Origin: an uncultured Methanomethylovorans sp.
GTDB lineage: Archaea > Halobacteriota > Methanosarcinia > Methanosarcinales > Methanosarcinaceae
Reading direction: 5' to 3'
DNA length: 9,376 nucleotides
NCBI GenBank assembly: GCA_937968035.1
Contig: CALBTS010000399.1
Coordinates: forward strand, 1-9,376
Position 1 is the first letter of the stretch, and each line of letters begins with the position of its first letter. The position numbers and the translations under genes were made by a program. The notes below the pieces were generated by a model. That model was not told the origin of the DNA, ran no database searches, and saw only the letters and a program-made list of their open reading frames with translations. Of the stretch, positions 1 through 6,829 are shown piece by piece.

Positions 1-44
1 ATCGTATTCGGTGACTGGAGTTCAGACGTGTGCTCTTCCGATCT
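1..44. other. Illumina P7 index adapter (sequencing artefact)
   Basis: Positions 11-44 match, as I recall it, the Illumina TruSeq multiplexing adapter (GTGACTGGAGTTCAG... ending ...CTCTTCCGATCT). The preceding AT (1-2) is the end of the P7 flow-cell oligo (…CGAGAT) and bases 3-10, CGTATTCG, sit exactly where an 8-nt i7 index would be. These bases are not genome sequence; real sequence begins at about position 45. The coding region of the neighbouring aminotransferase (stop at 85-87) is not affected. Confidence 0.96.
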
Positions 45-58
45 GTAATTAATGTTTT

Positions 59-75
59 TGAAAAAAAGTGAAAAT
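59..75 (-). terminator. T-rich transcription end after ilvE
   Basis: Read on the minus strand, the bases just after the aminotransferase stop codon contain a run of seven T (complement of 62-68) within a T-rich stretch. Archaeal RNA polymerase often terminates at such oligo-T tracts without a hairpin. No convincing stem is visible, and the adapter junction at 44/45 prevents looking further downstream. Confidence 0.35.
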
Positions 76-84
76 AAAGAGGCT

Positions 85-966
85 TTAATTTTTAAATATG
101 GGAGTACCTGTTTTCTGGGTGATCTCTTCGAAAGCCTTTATCATCTTCCTTGTAATGGGACCTGGTTTTCCCGTTCCGATCGGGCGTCCATCTACCTTGA
201 CCAGTGGAGCGGCCTCTGCTGCTGTACCTGTAACAAAGATCTCATCAGCTGTATAGAGGTCGAACATTCCCAGGTTTTCCACTGAGACCGGTATGTTCAT
301 CTCTTCCAGCAGTTCAATGGCTGTAGCCCTGGTGATGCCTTTGAGGTTATTAATGGTGGGCGGTGTGTAAACCTTACCGTTCTTTATGATGAAAATGTTA
401 TCTCCTGAACCTTCGGAGAGATATCCGTTGCTGTCAAAGAATATGGCTTCATCGCCTCCCTTGGCATTTGCCTCTATCTTTGCGAGGATATTGTTCAGGT
501 AGTTGAGGGATTTGATGTTGGGAGACAGTGCATCGGCCGCGTTGCGGCGAACTGAAACAGTGATCCCTGTAAGGCCGGTCTCATAAAGGTCTCCATACAT
601 AGCACCCCAGTACTGTGCGATGATGAACACTCCTGGCTTCGGGCATTTGCGGGGGTCGAGGCCAAGGTCGCCGACCCCTCTGGTGACCAGGGGCCTGATG
701 TAAGCATCCCTGAGATCGTTCTTGCGCAGGGTTTCCAGAATGACTTCAGTCATCTCTTCTTTTGACATCGGGATCTCCAGGGCGATAGCCTTTGCCGAGT
801 CATACAGCCTGTCCAGGTGTTCCCGTAACTTGAAAACACGCCCATTATAGGCTCTGATACCCTCAAAGACACCATCCCCATACAGGAAACCATGGTCAAA
901 TAAAGAAACAGTTGCCTGTGATCTGTGAACGTACTCACCGTTGCAGTAGATTAACAGTTCGCTCAT
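85..966 (-). CDS. ilvE: Branched-chain amino acid aminotransferase (PLP fold type IV)
   Basis: Pyridoxal-phosphate enzyme that transfers the amino group between glutamate and the 2-oxo acids of valine, leucine and isoleucine, the last step of their biosynthesis in the cytoplasm. The 293 residues are normal for the family. Visible landmarks are the N-terminal block [15 protein letters not shown] (24-38), the [15 protein letters not shown] segment (40-54), the PLP-binding lysine in [10 protein letters not shown] (K152), and the EGSGDNIF block (E185 onward), which carries the conserved glutamate and cofactor-phosphate contacts. The TGTAAE block at 247-251 is the usual C-terminal phosphate-binding loop. 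The ATG at 966 is preceded by TGAGGT six bases upstream, which supports this start. It is transcribed away from the MtaA/UroD-family gene. Closely related D-amino acid transaminases and aminodeoxychorismate lyases share the fold; length and the FEGIRAYNG motif favour IlvE. The family assignment is solid; substrate range is inference. Confidence 0.9.
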   Translation of the reverse strand: MSELLIYCNGEYVHRSQATVSLFDHGFLYGDGVFEGIRAYNGRVFKLREHLDRLYDSAKAIALEIPMSKEEMTEVILETLRKNDLRDAYIRPLVTRGVGDLGLDPRKCPKPGVFIIAQYWGAMYGDLYETGLTGITVSVRRNAADALSPNIKSLNYLNNILAKIEANAKGGDEAIFFDSNGYLSEGSGDNIFIIKNGKVYTPPTINNLKGITRATAIELLEEMNIPVSVENLGMFDLYTADEIFVTGTAAEAAPLVKVDGRPIGTGKPGPITRKMIKAFEEITQKTGTPIFKN

Positions 967-1010
967 TATAGTACCTCATTAAATCGATGTAGTGATTGAT
1001 GTCAATCTAT

Positions 1011-1019
1011 CATATATTT
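1011..1019 (-). promoter_or_regulatory. Probable TATA box for ilvE
   Basis: On the minus strand this reads AAATATATG, a good match to an archaeal TATA box. Transcription would start about 25 bases further on, near 985-992, giving a short leader of roughly 20-25 bases that contains the TGAGGT ribosome binding site. Confidence 0.5.
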
Positions 1020-1181
1020 GCATTTCGATTCTCCGCATGGAATAGAGGAAACCACCAGTTGATCGGCTCGAATTATTTGATCTGATGCACTTCCGTTAGG
1101 ACCATGCATTTATGGTTCTGATAAGCTCTGCAGAATTGGATCATGAATATCAGATCTCCTTTTCTGTCGAGTCCTTTTTTT

Positions 1182-1191
1182 CATATATAAG
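1182..1191 (+). promoter_or_regulatory. Probable TATA box for the MtaA/UroD-family gene
   Basis: CATATATAAG is close to the archaeal consensus TTTATATA. It predicts a start of transcription near 1212-1217 and therefore a leader of about 95 bases before the ATG at 1310, ending in the ribosome binding site AGGGGGT (1294-1300). Long leaders are common in methanogens. Confidence 0.5.
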
Positions 1192-1309
1192 CAAATATTT
1201 CCTCTATCTTCTTTCAGATTTTAAAAAACTCGTATTAAAAACACACATCTATTTATTGATAAGGCTCCATACATTTGAATACCTATTAATTATAGGGGGT
1301 AGTGAGTCA

Positions 1310-2386
1310 ATGACACAAAGAATGACACCGTCTGAACGTATGATGGCCGTTATGACCGGACAAAAGCCTGATCGTGTACCAGTGGTCCCTTTCGTATTAG
1401 GGTATTCTTCAAAGATCACTGGCATATCACTTGGTGACTTCTATGCCGATGGGGATAAGTGTTTTGAAGCTCAGTTCGCTTCAATGCGCCTGCATGGTTA
1501 TGAGCAGACCCCGATGTATGGCTATGCATCGCTGGGTGCGTTTGAATTTGGTGGCGAGATAGAGTATCCCTATGGTAAAGGTCAGGGTGCACCCTTCGTT
1601 AAAAAACATCCGGTGAAGAACATAGAAGACATCGAGAAACTTGAAGTGCCTGATTTTAAAAGAGAATTGCCCGGCGCATATAAGGAAGCAGATAAATTGG
1701 CTGCAAGATGTCATGCGATGGGAATGCCCGTTAGTGTGCAGATCGGCAGTACCTTTACTGCAACCTCGGTCGTTGCGGATACATCTGAATTTTTGAGCTG
1801 GCTTCTCATGGAGCCAAAGGCTGCACACTCACTGCTAAATAAAGTATGTGATATGTTCATCAATGCTATAGATTATTTTGCAGAGAAATATGGTGCTGAG
1901 AACATGCTCCCATTCGATGGAGGGCCTTCTGAATCCAATACTATGATCTCGCCTGAAATGTTTGCTGAATTCGCATATCCGTACATGAAAAGGATACATA
2001 CCCACTTGAAAGAGCTGGGAGTGCATGCTGTACTTATGCATCCGTGTTCTGACCAGAACAAGAACATAGAACATTATGTCAAATTAAGGAACGAGCTGGG
2101 TTGGTCAGGAAAATATGTCTGGCTCTTTGGTCCCGAAACCCCCATTAAGGACCAGGTAAAGGCTTTTGGTGATCATGATGTCATCTGTGGCAATATCAAT
2201 CCTCCTCTTTTCCTCACCGAGCCATATGAAAAATTACTGGAGATCTGTAAGCAGACAATACACGAAGGCATGAACTCGCCATCTGGCTTTATTCTTGCCC
2301 CCGGGTGTGAATTCCCTGTCAATGCAGCCCCCATCAAATTGATGGCCATGATGGACGCTGCAGAAATGTATGGCAGATATGAATGA
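1310..2386 (+). CDS. MtaA/UroD-family protein, probable zinc-dependent methylcobamide methyltransferase-like enzyme
   Basis: The 358-residue protein belongs to the uroporphyrinogen decarboxylase / MtaA-CmuA family. Members from methanogens mostly move methyl groups from methylated corrinoid proteins to coenzyme M. The N-terminus has the family opening TPSERMMAVMTGQKPDRVPV (6-25). A metal-binding H-x-C...C set is visible: H244 and C246 in LMHPCSDQN and C333 in LAPGCEFP, the arrangement that binds zinc and activates coenzyme M thiolate in MtaA/MtbA. True haem-pathway UroD lacks it, so a methyltransferase role is favoured. The usual HxCG is HPCS here, so substrate and partner are open. No corrinoid-protein gene (MtaC type) or methyltransferase partner is adjacent. 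I chose the ATG at 1310 because AGGGGGT lies nine bases upstream and the protein then starts at the family N-terminus; the in-frame ATG at 1112 would add 66 unrelated residues. Family assignment is firm, exact reaction is inference. Confidence 0.8.
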   Translation: MTQRMTPSERMMAVMTGQKPDRVPVVPFVLGYSSKITGISLGDFYADGDKCFEAQFASMRLHGYEQTPMYGYASLGAFEFGGEIEYPYGKGQGAPFVKKHPVKNIEDIEKLEVPDFKRELPGAYKEADKLAARCHAMGMPVSVQIGSTFTATSVVADTSEFLSWLLMEPKAAHSLLNKVCDMFINAIDYFAEKYGAENMLPFDGGPSESNTMISPEMFAEFAYPYMKRIHTHLKELGVHAVLMHPCSDQNKNIEHYVKLRNELGWSGKYVWLFGPETPIKDQVKAFGDHDVICGNINPPLFLTEPYEKLLEICKQTIHEGMNSPSGFILAPGCEFPVNAAPIKLMAMMDAAEMYGRYE

Positions 2387-2420
2387 ATCAAGCATTGATT
2401 GCTTGATCTTTTATTTTATA
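2387..2420 (+). terminator. Hairpin plus T-rich terminator after the MtaA/UroD-family gene
   Basis: Directly after the stop codon, ATCAAGCA (2387-2394) and TGCTTGAT (2400-2407) form a perfect 8-bp stem with a five-base loop. The stem is followed by CTTTTATTTTATA. This would end transcription before the tRNA gene. Confidence 0.7.
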
Positions 2421-2470
2421 TACCAAAACCTGATTTGAGATTTTCTTTAGTTGATCGTACAAAAGGCTTT

Positions 2471-2480
2471 TATGTATAAA
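2471..2480 (+). promoter_or_regulatory. Probable TATA box for tRNA-Arg
   Basis: TATGTATAAA is centred about 27 bases before the first base of the tRNA, the correct distance for an archaeal tRNA promoter. Confidence 0.5.
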
Positions 2481-2501
2481 CATCTATCACATACCCCTAC
2501 A

Positions 2502-2576
2502 GGTCCCGTGGCTTAGCCAGGATATAGCATCGGGCTTCTAACCCGAGGGTCGGGGGTTCGAATCCCTCCGGGATCG
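2502..2576 (+). tRNA. tRNA-Arg, anticodon TCT
   Basis: A full cloverleaf can be drawn. The acceptor stem pairs GGTCCCG (2502-2508) with CGGGATC (2569-2575), with one G-T pair and G2576 as the discriminator base. The anticodon stem TCGGG/CCCGA (2530-2534, 2542-2546) closes the loop CTTCTAA with anticodon TCT at 2537-2539, which reads AGA (arginine). The T stem GGGGG/CCCTC (2552-2556, 2564-2568) closes the loop TTCGAAT. There is no intron and no encoded CCA, as is usual in many archaea. Confidence 0.95.
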
Positions 2577-2587
2577 TTTTTCTTTTT
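2577..2587 (+). terminator. Oligo-T terminator of tRNA-Arg
   Basis: TTTTTCTTTTT follows the last tRNA base immediately, a typical hairpin-free terminator of archaeal stable-RNA genes. The region up to 2644 holds no gene; a small stem CTTTGA/TCAAAG (2627-2632, 2635-2640) lies just after the convergent MFS gene, but it has no T-tract on that strand. Confidence 0.6.
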
Positions 2588-2644
2588 CAGTATTGATCAT
2601 AGCACACTTGCTTTCAGAGCGAAGGCCTTTGAACTCAAAGAAGA

Positions 2645-3823
2645 TCATGCACTTTCAATGCCCTTTTTCTGTAAAACAAGCCATGCTCCCAGTACAAGCA
2701 CACCACTGATCAAAGCGATAGTGCCCAATATCTGTATCCTTTCAAACCAGTTCTGGGATACAAGCCACATGCCTACAGCCCCGAGGGTGAAATATGTGAA
2801 TATTAATAAGGAAGATGCAGAACCTGCATCTCTGCGTACCTGCTCAAGCACGAGATGGTTACTTGGAGGTCTGCTGATACCTATCGAATATGTTATCATG
2901 GCCATAGGGATTGCAAAGCTCCAGGGCCCACGCTGACCGATGGTAAGGATAAGTATGCCACCCAGGACGATACCTGCAAAACCAGCGGTTATCAGGTTTT
3001 TGGAGTTCGTCCTTTCTGTCAGTTTAAGGCAGGACATTGATCCTGCCATCAGTGCAAGAGCATTGAAAGCAAATAAATAGCTGAAATTTTGCTCGCTCAG
3101 ACCAAAGCCATTGATGTACACAGCCGAAGAACCGGCGATGAAACTGTATAACGGTAAAAGGCTTATGGACATCACAAGGACCATTATCACATATTTCTTA
3201 TTGAGCAACAGTTTGCCATAAGAATGCATCACCCTTGATAAGGGAGTTTCTGATGCCTCTTTCAGTGTTTCAGGTGTTCTGAGGACTCCCAGAAGACCTA
3301 TTACTCCCATCACACCCTGGGCAAAGAATATCCAATGCCATGAAAGATAAACCAGGATCCAGCCTCCCATGATGGGAGCGAACATAGGAGCCAGTGCCAT
3401 TATGACCGCTATATAAGCAAGTATCCTTTCCCTTTCCTTTCCTGAGAATATATCCTTGGTCATGGCCATGGACAGGGATGCACTGGCAGCAGCTCCCGCA
3501 GCCTGTAGTATACGAAATGCTATCAGCATAGATGCACTGTTTGCCAAAGCGCAGAGCATACTGGCAAATATATACAGTGAGATCCCGGCGATCAATGGTC
3601 TTCTTCGTCCGTACCTGTCTGAAATGGGGCCGTAGATAAGCAGGAAGAAACCATAGGTGACGAAAAAACAAATAAGGATCAGATTGACCACTGCCAGAGG
3701 CTTGTCCCATGTCACAGCAAGGGAAGGGATGGCTGGTAGTATCATATCAGTGGAAAATGCCGGAAATGCTGTTAAAAGTGCCAGTAACGGCACTATCTGT
3801 TTTAGTTCATCAGGCTTGTGCAT
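2645..3823 (-). CDS. Bcr/CflA-family MFS drug efflux transporter
   Basis: A 392-residue membrane protein of the major facilitator superfamily, DHA1 type, expected to have 12 transmembrane helices and to expel hydrophobic compounds in exchange for protons. Bcr/CflA traits are the first helix ending in FSTDMILPAIPSL (23-35), motif A GPISDRYGRRR (65-75) in the loop between helices 2 and 3, the helix-4 arginine in FRILQAAGAAASAS (R104), and a motif C-like LAPMFAPIMGGW (144-155) in helix 5. Length matches the family. The ATG at 3823 is preceded by GAAGGTAG. It is the last gene of the minus-strand run TetR-ATPase-permease-MFS, 46 bp after the permease stop, with no obvious promoter or terminator in that gap, so it is probably co-transcribed. 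The exported substrate cannot be read from the sequence. Confidence 0.88.
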   Translation of the reverse strand: MHKPDELKQIVPLLALLTAFPAFSTDMILPAIPSLAVTWDKPLAVVNLILICFFVTYGFFLLIYGPISDRYGRRRPLIAGISLYIFASMLCALANSASMLIAFRILQAAGAAASASLSMAMTKDIFSGKERERILAYIAVIMALAPMFAPIMGGWILVYLSWHWIFFAQGVMGVIGLLGVLRTPETLKEASETPLSRVMHSYGKLLLNKKYVIMVLVMSISLLPLYSFIAGSSAVYINGFGLSEQNFSYLFAFNALALMAGSMSCLKLTERTNSKNLITAGFAGIVLGGILILTIGQRGPWSFAIPMAMITYSIGISRPPSNHLVLEQVRRDAGSASSLLIFTYFTLGAVGMWLVSQNWFERIQILGTIALISGVLVLGAWLVLQKKGIESA

Positions 3824-3869
3824 CTTCTACCTTCTGTTTTTAAGCAGCTTCTGAAATTTCCACTGTTCC

Positions 3870-4619
3870 TCAGATACTTATCTTCCGGAACAGGTAGGCA
3901 CCCAGTACTACCATGAATATTGTAAATCCGCTAAGCACAAAAAAGCTCAATACCGGGTCTATCTGGGAGGTTCCCAAAAGACCGTATCTTATCCCTTCTA
4001 CTCCGTATGTGAGCGGGTCCAGCATGGTCAGGGACCTTAACCATGAAGGCAGGCTGTCTATGGGAAATAATGCTCCGGAAAGTCCGAATATTGGGAATAC
4101 GACAAAGTTCATTATGAGCTGGAATCCATGCATGTCTTCCATTCTTGATGCAAAGGCAATACCAAATGCAGTGAAGGATAGTCCTATCAATGTCATGAAT
4201 ATGATTGCCAGAGCGAATCCAGGAATACTGCTGAGCTTCAGGCCCAGGAATAACGATATCACGAGAATTATGAGTCCCTGGATAAGAGCGGTTGTAGCTC
4301 CTCCAACGGTTTGTCCCAGCATGATCTCAACTCTGGATACTGGTGCAACCAGTGTTTCTTTCAGGAATCCGAATTGTTTATCCCAGATGATCTGTATGCC
4401 TGAGAATATAGAAGTGAACAGGACGCTCATGGAAATAATGCCTGGAATGATAAATCCTATATACCCGTGGCTCATGCCCGGAAGGCTGACCACGGAATCA
4501 AGGCCAAAGCCGAGTACAAGCAAAAAGAAAGTGGGCATGCCTAAGCTGCCTATGATCCTGCTTTTGGAGCGAAGATAACGTTTTACATTTCTTAACCAGA
4601 TGGTATACACGATGTCCAT
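3870..4619 (-). CDS. ABC-2 type transporter permease (DrrB-like)
   Basis: A 249-residue integral membrane subunit of an ABC exporter. Six hydrophobic helices can be placed at about residues 22-42, 52-74, 104-128, 134-158, 166-186 and 223-244. The cytoplasmic segment FGFLKETLVAPVSR (83-96) is the ABC-2 coupling region that contacts the ATPase, and the LSGALFPIDSLPSWL stretch (180-194) is the other family hallmark before the last helix. Length agrees with DrrB-type permeases. The ATG lies one base after the stop codon of the ATPase gene, and its ribosome binding site (GAGGAGATAA on the minus strand) is formed by the last ATPase codons, so translation is very probably coupled and the two products form one transporter, presumably a dimer of each. 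Substrate is unknown; the TetR gene and the MFS exporter nearby suggest toxic small molecules. Confidence 0.88.
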   Translation of the reverse strand: MDIVYTIWLRNVKRYLRSKSRIIGSLGMPTFFLLVLGFGLDSVVSLPGMSHGYIGFIIPGIISMSVLFTSIFSGIQIIWDKQFGFLKETLVAPVSRVEIMLGQTVGGATTALIQGLIILVISLFLGLKLSSIPGFALAIIFMTLIGLSFTAFGIAFASRMEDMHGFQLIMNFVVFPIFGLSGALFPIDSLPSWLRSLTMLDPLTYGVEGIRYGLLGTSQIDPVLSFFVLSGFTIFMVVLGAYLFRKISI

Positions 4620-4620
4620 T

Positions 4621-5607
4621 TTATCTCCTCTGAGGCTTGTGCGTCATACGCATGCGATCTTTGCTGCTGGCCTCTTCCTCTCTCATGGTTCTGCCCGTAT
4701 AATACAAAAAGACATCTTCAAGTGTGGGCTTGTGAATTGAGATGGATCCAATCTCAATTCCATTGCCATATGCAATGTTTACTATCTCAGCAACATGTTT
4801 TTCGGCATTCTGAAGGTTGATGGTGACAGAACCATTATGGACGTCCACATGTTTCACCCACGAAAGTGCTTTGATGACCGAATGGATCTTATCTCTGTCC
4901 GGGGACATTATTTCGATCACATCTCCTCCTATGCTTTCCTTAAGTTTTTCCGAGGTGTCTAATGCGATTATCTTTCCTTTGTCGATTATTGCGATCCGGT
5001 CACAAAGCTTGTCTGCTTCTTCCATATAATGGGTGGTGAGGATTATTGTGATACCTTTTTCTTTGTTAAGTCTATCTATGTAGCTCCAGAGATGGTTCCT
5101 TGTCTGAGGGTCCAGACCAAGGGTTGGTTCATCCAGGAAAAGCACTCTGGGTTCATGCAGTAACCCTCTTGCTATTTCAAGGCGTCTTCTCATTCCTCCG
5201 GAATAAGTTTTCACAAGATTGTCCTTTTTGTCTTCGAGTTCCACAAGCTTCAGAAGCTCGTTTATCTTTCTCTCCCGTAAGTTCTTTGGGATACGGTACA
5301 ATCTCCCATGAAAATCCATGTTCTCATAGGCGGTGAGTTCCTCATCGAGGCTCTGGTCCTGAAAAACAATACCAATGGATTTTCTGACATCATCTTGTTC
5401 TTTCAATATATCGAAATCGTGTACAGATGCTCTGCCGGAAGTTGGTTTCAGCATTGTTGAAAGCATGGACATGGTGGTCGTCTTACCTGCCCCATTGGGA
5501 CCAAGCAAGCCGAATGCTTCTCCACTTTTTATACTGAATGAAATATGATCTACAGCAACAAATCCGTTAAATTCCTTGGTCAGGTTCTCAACCTCTATAG
5601 CCACCAT
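4621..5607 (-). CDS. ABC exporter ATP-binding protein (DrrA-like)
   Basis: The 328-residue ATPase subunit powers the adjacent permease. All nucleotide-binding motifs are present: Walker A GPNGAGKTT (36-44), Q-loop Q83 in VFQDQ, signature YSGGMRRR (135-142), Walker B VLFLDEPT (155-162), D-loop GLDP (164-167) and switch histidine H193. After the ATPase domain comes the C-terminal domain of the DrrA type, ending in HKPTLEDVFLYYTGR (292-306), and a short charged tail. The start is the ATG at 5607: it has AGGAGA about ten bases upstream inside the end of the TetR gene, and the protein then begins at MVAIEVENLTKEF, the normal N-terminus. A longer open frame back to 5697 would overlap TetR by 85 bp and adds 30 residues with no homology pattern. 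Five bases separate it from the TetR stop, indicating one operon. Confidence 0.92.
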   Translation of the reverse strand: MVAIEVENLTKEFNGFVAVDHISFSIKSGEAFGLLGPNGAGKTTTMSMLSTMLKPTSGRASVHDFDILKEQDDVRKSIGIVFQDQSLDEELTAYENMDFHGRLYRIPKNLRERKINELLKLVELEDKKDNLVKTYSGGMRRRLEIARGLLHEPRVLFLDEPTLGLDPQTRNHLWSYIDRLNKEKGITIILTTHYMEEADKLCDRIAIIDKGKIIALDTSEKLKESIGGDVIEIMSPDRDKIHSVIKALSWVKHVDVHNGSVTINLQNAEKHVAEIVNIAYGNGIEIGSISIHKPTLEDVFLYYTGRTMREEEASSKDRMRMTHKPQRR

Positions 5608-5612
5608 TGCAC

Positions 5613-6224
5613 TCAATCTCCTATGCCCTCGAATAATAGGTCTATCTTTGCAGATATGTCTCTTGAAAAAGAGAGTTCGTTCTCTGACTTCAGCCACACC
5701 ATTAAAGTGTGAAAATACACGGCGTTCAGAGCTTCGGCTGCTATTCTTGTATCAATGCTCACTTTTACTTCTCTTTTTTTTATTCCCTCTTCCAGAAGGT
5801 CCAGGATCACTTTGGTAAGGCGGGAATGCGGGTTCCTGTCTTTATCAGGAACATCTCTGGAATTCTTTATATACCTTCCATATTCAAAGAACAGCAGTTT
5901 TGTCAGATCTTTGTCCTTCTCGTAACTTTCAGCAAGAGCTACAAGAAACTTCTTGATCCTTTCTTTTGTATGAAGGTGATCGATAGCTTCGTTCTCTGTC
6001 AGGTCGCAGATCAAATCGGCCTTTTGCTCCGCAAAGTAAAACACAAGGGATTCTTTTGTCGGGAAATAATTAAAAAAAGTACCTTTTGCTATGCCGGCTT
6101 CTTTTGTTATTTCATCGATCGTGGTGTTTTCGAAGCCTTTTTCTTTGAAAAGCTTTCCGGACACCTCAAAGATCCTGTTCTTTGTCTCGATCTTCTTTTT
6201 TTCACGGAGGGACATGTTACGCAT
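5613..6224 (-). CDS. TetR-family transcriptional repressor
   Basis: A 203-residue regulator of the usual TetR length. The N-terminal DNA-binding domain is clear: a basic first helix (REKKKIETKNRIFEVSGKLFKEKGF, 7-31) followed by the helix-turn-helix block TTIDEITKEAGIAKGTFFNYFPTKESL (34-60), with the recognition-helix GTFFNYF pattern typical of the family. The rest is an all-helical ligand-binding and dimerisation domain without recognisable specificity. It is the first gene of the run and is separated by five bases from the ABC ATPase, so it probably represses its own efflux operon and is released when a compound binds. The palindromic sites at 6251-6280 lie 27 bases before its start and are the expected operator. 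No strong ribosome binding site precedes the ATG at 6224; a second in-frame ATG lies at 6215. The message may be leaderless or have a short leader. The ligand is unknown. Confidence 0.92.
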   Translation of the reverse strand: MRNMSLREKKKIETKNRIFEVSGKLFKEKGFENTTIDEITKEAGIAKGTFFNYFPTKESLVFYFAEQKADLICDLTENEAIDHLHTKERIKKFLVALAESYEKDKDLTKLLFFEYGRYIKNSRDVPDKDRNPHSRLTKVILDLLEEGIKKREVKVSIDTRIAAEALNAVYFHTLMVWLKSENELSFSRDISAKIDLLFEGIGD

Positions 6225-6244
6225 TTCTTTCTATCTGATCTCAG

Positions 6245-6286
6245 TTAAATATGACTGGGGTCATTAATGACCATGGTCATATTTAA
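6245..6286. promoter_or_regulatory. Composite palindromic operator, probable TetR binding region
   Basis: The 42-bp block is symmetric about 6265/6266. Outer arms TTAAATATGAC (6245-6255) and GTCATATTTAA (6276-6286) are perfect inverted copies, and the centre GGTCATTAATGACC (6259-6272) is a perfect 14-bp palindrome; only three positions on each side break the symmetry. It also resolves into two tandem sites, ATGACTGGGGTCAT (6251-6264) and the fully palindromic ATGACCATGGTCAT (6267-6280), with centres 16 bp apart. That is the size and form of TetR-family operators bound by two dimers. A/T-rich TATA-like cores in both arms mean bound repressor would block the promoter of the efflux operon and possibly that of the divergent gene. 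Confidence 0.8.
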
Positions 6287-6288
6287 AT
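6279..6288. promoter_or_regulatory. Shared TATA-like element in the operator arm
   Basis: ATATTTAAAT reads as a TATA-like box on both strands. On the minus strand it would start the TetR operon message near 6252-6256. On the plus strand it would start the divergent message near 6310, leaving about 90 bases of leader. The left arm (6245-6252) offers an alternative minus-strand box, about 24 bases before the TetR ATG, which would give a leaderless message. The choice is not resolved by sequence alone. Confidence 0.4.
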
Positions 6289-6402
6289 GTTCGGTTTTAA
6301 TTTTGAATAAATGAGTTTATCGGCATGTATGGTGTACAAAACATGGATTTGAGAAACTCTTATGTGCTTTCATTACCATCTTTTCTATGCAGGTGGGTTG
6401 TA

Positions 6403-6807
6403 ATGGAAAAGGTCCAAGTCTTCATGGATAAATTAGATAACGGAAGTTTCAAGTCTTTTGATATTGACTTGCTTATCAAGCAACTTGTTCAGGATGCGAA
6501 GCTCGGAAAGGCGAAGGTAGAAAATGAGGATATCCAATGGCTACATACATATCAGTTCGCCTTACAGCAGCTTGAACTTCATCTCAGGCAGTCTCCCTCC
6601 ACAGTCCATCAGGGGGACTGGAGAGAGGTAGCTGAAGATGTTTCCAAAGTTAAGCTGATGATCGATGAGATGGATCAAAAGAACATCATCTCTAATGTGG
6701 CATGGAATGCAGGCGGGTTGGCCATATTCAGCATTCCCGATCCTGCATGCTATAAGGAACATGTTTACTGTGCTATTCTCAATAGTATCAAAAAGTTATA
6801 CCTTTAG
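6403..6807 (+). CDS. Hypothetical protein divergent from the TetR gene
   Basis: I do not recognise this 134-residue protein. It has no signal peptide or membrane helix and looks like a soluble, mostly helical protein. Residues 1-63 are amphipathic with an acidic/basic mix (MEKVQVFMDKL..., DIDLLIKQLVQDAKLG, QFALQQLELHL); residues 73-95 form another charged helix (WREVAEDVSKVKLMIDEMDQK). The C-terminal part contains GGLAIFSIPDPACYKEHVYCAIL (104-126) with cysteines at 116 and 123 and histidine at 120, too few to claim a metal site. The ATG at 6403 has AGGTG eight bases upstream; the frame stays open back to an ATG at 6325, but that part has no ribosome binding site. The gene ends in a T-rich stretch. 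Its position across the TetR operator suggests, but does not show, shared control. Confidence 0.6.
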   Translation: MEKVQVFMDKLDNGSFKSFDIDLLIKQLVQDAKLGKAKVENEDIQWLHTYQFALQQLELHLRQSPSTVHQGDWREVAEDVSKVKLMIDEMDQKNIISNVAWNAGGLAIFSIPDPACYKEHVYCAILNSIKKLYL

Positions 6808-6829
6808 GCATGCCTTCATTCAAAACGGT

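Larger units (their letters stand above)
967..1309. other. Divergent intergenic region between ilvE and the MtaA/UroD-family gene
   Basis: This 343-base stretch holds no supportable gene. It carries the minus-strand TATA box for ilvE (1011-1019) and a plus-strand TATA box (1182-1191) for the MtaA/UroD-family gene. An open frame runs in from an ATG at 1112, but that ATG lies upstream of the plus-strand TATA box and its translation is rich in Phe, Tyr, Leu and Ile without family similarity, so it is leader and promoter DNA. The part from 1020 to 1180 shows nothing else I can name. Confidence 0.6.

Noticed and set aside
85..966. D-amino acid transaminase or aminodeoxychorismate lyase instead of IlvE
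   Set aside because: The fold is shared, but the length and the [14 protein letters not shown] block resemble archaeal IlvE more closely; kept only as an alternative.
1112..1309. N-terminal extension of 66 residues on the MtaA/UroD-family protein
   Set aside because: It lies upstream of the best TATA box, its translation shows no family similarity, and a good ribosome binding site precedes the ATG at 1310.
3913..4578. 221-codon open frame on the plus strand
   Set aside because: It is antisense to the ABC-2 permease, whose membrane topology and family motifs are clear; the plus-strand translation has no recognisable pattern and no ribosome binding site was evident.
5608..5697. Longer start for the ABC ATPase
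   Set aside because: It would overlap the TetR gene by 85 bp, and the extra 30 residues do not resemble ABC ATPases; AGGAGA before the ATG at 5607 decides the start.
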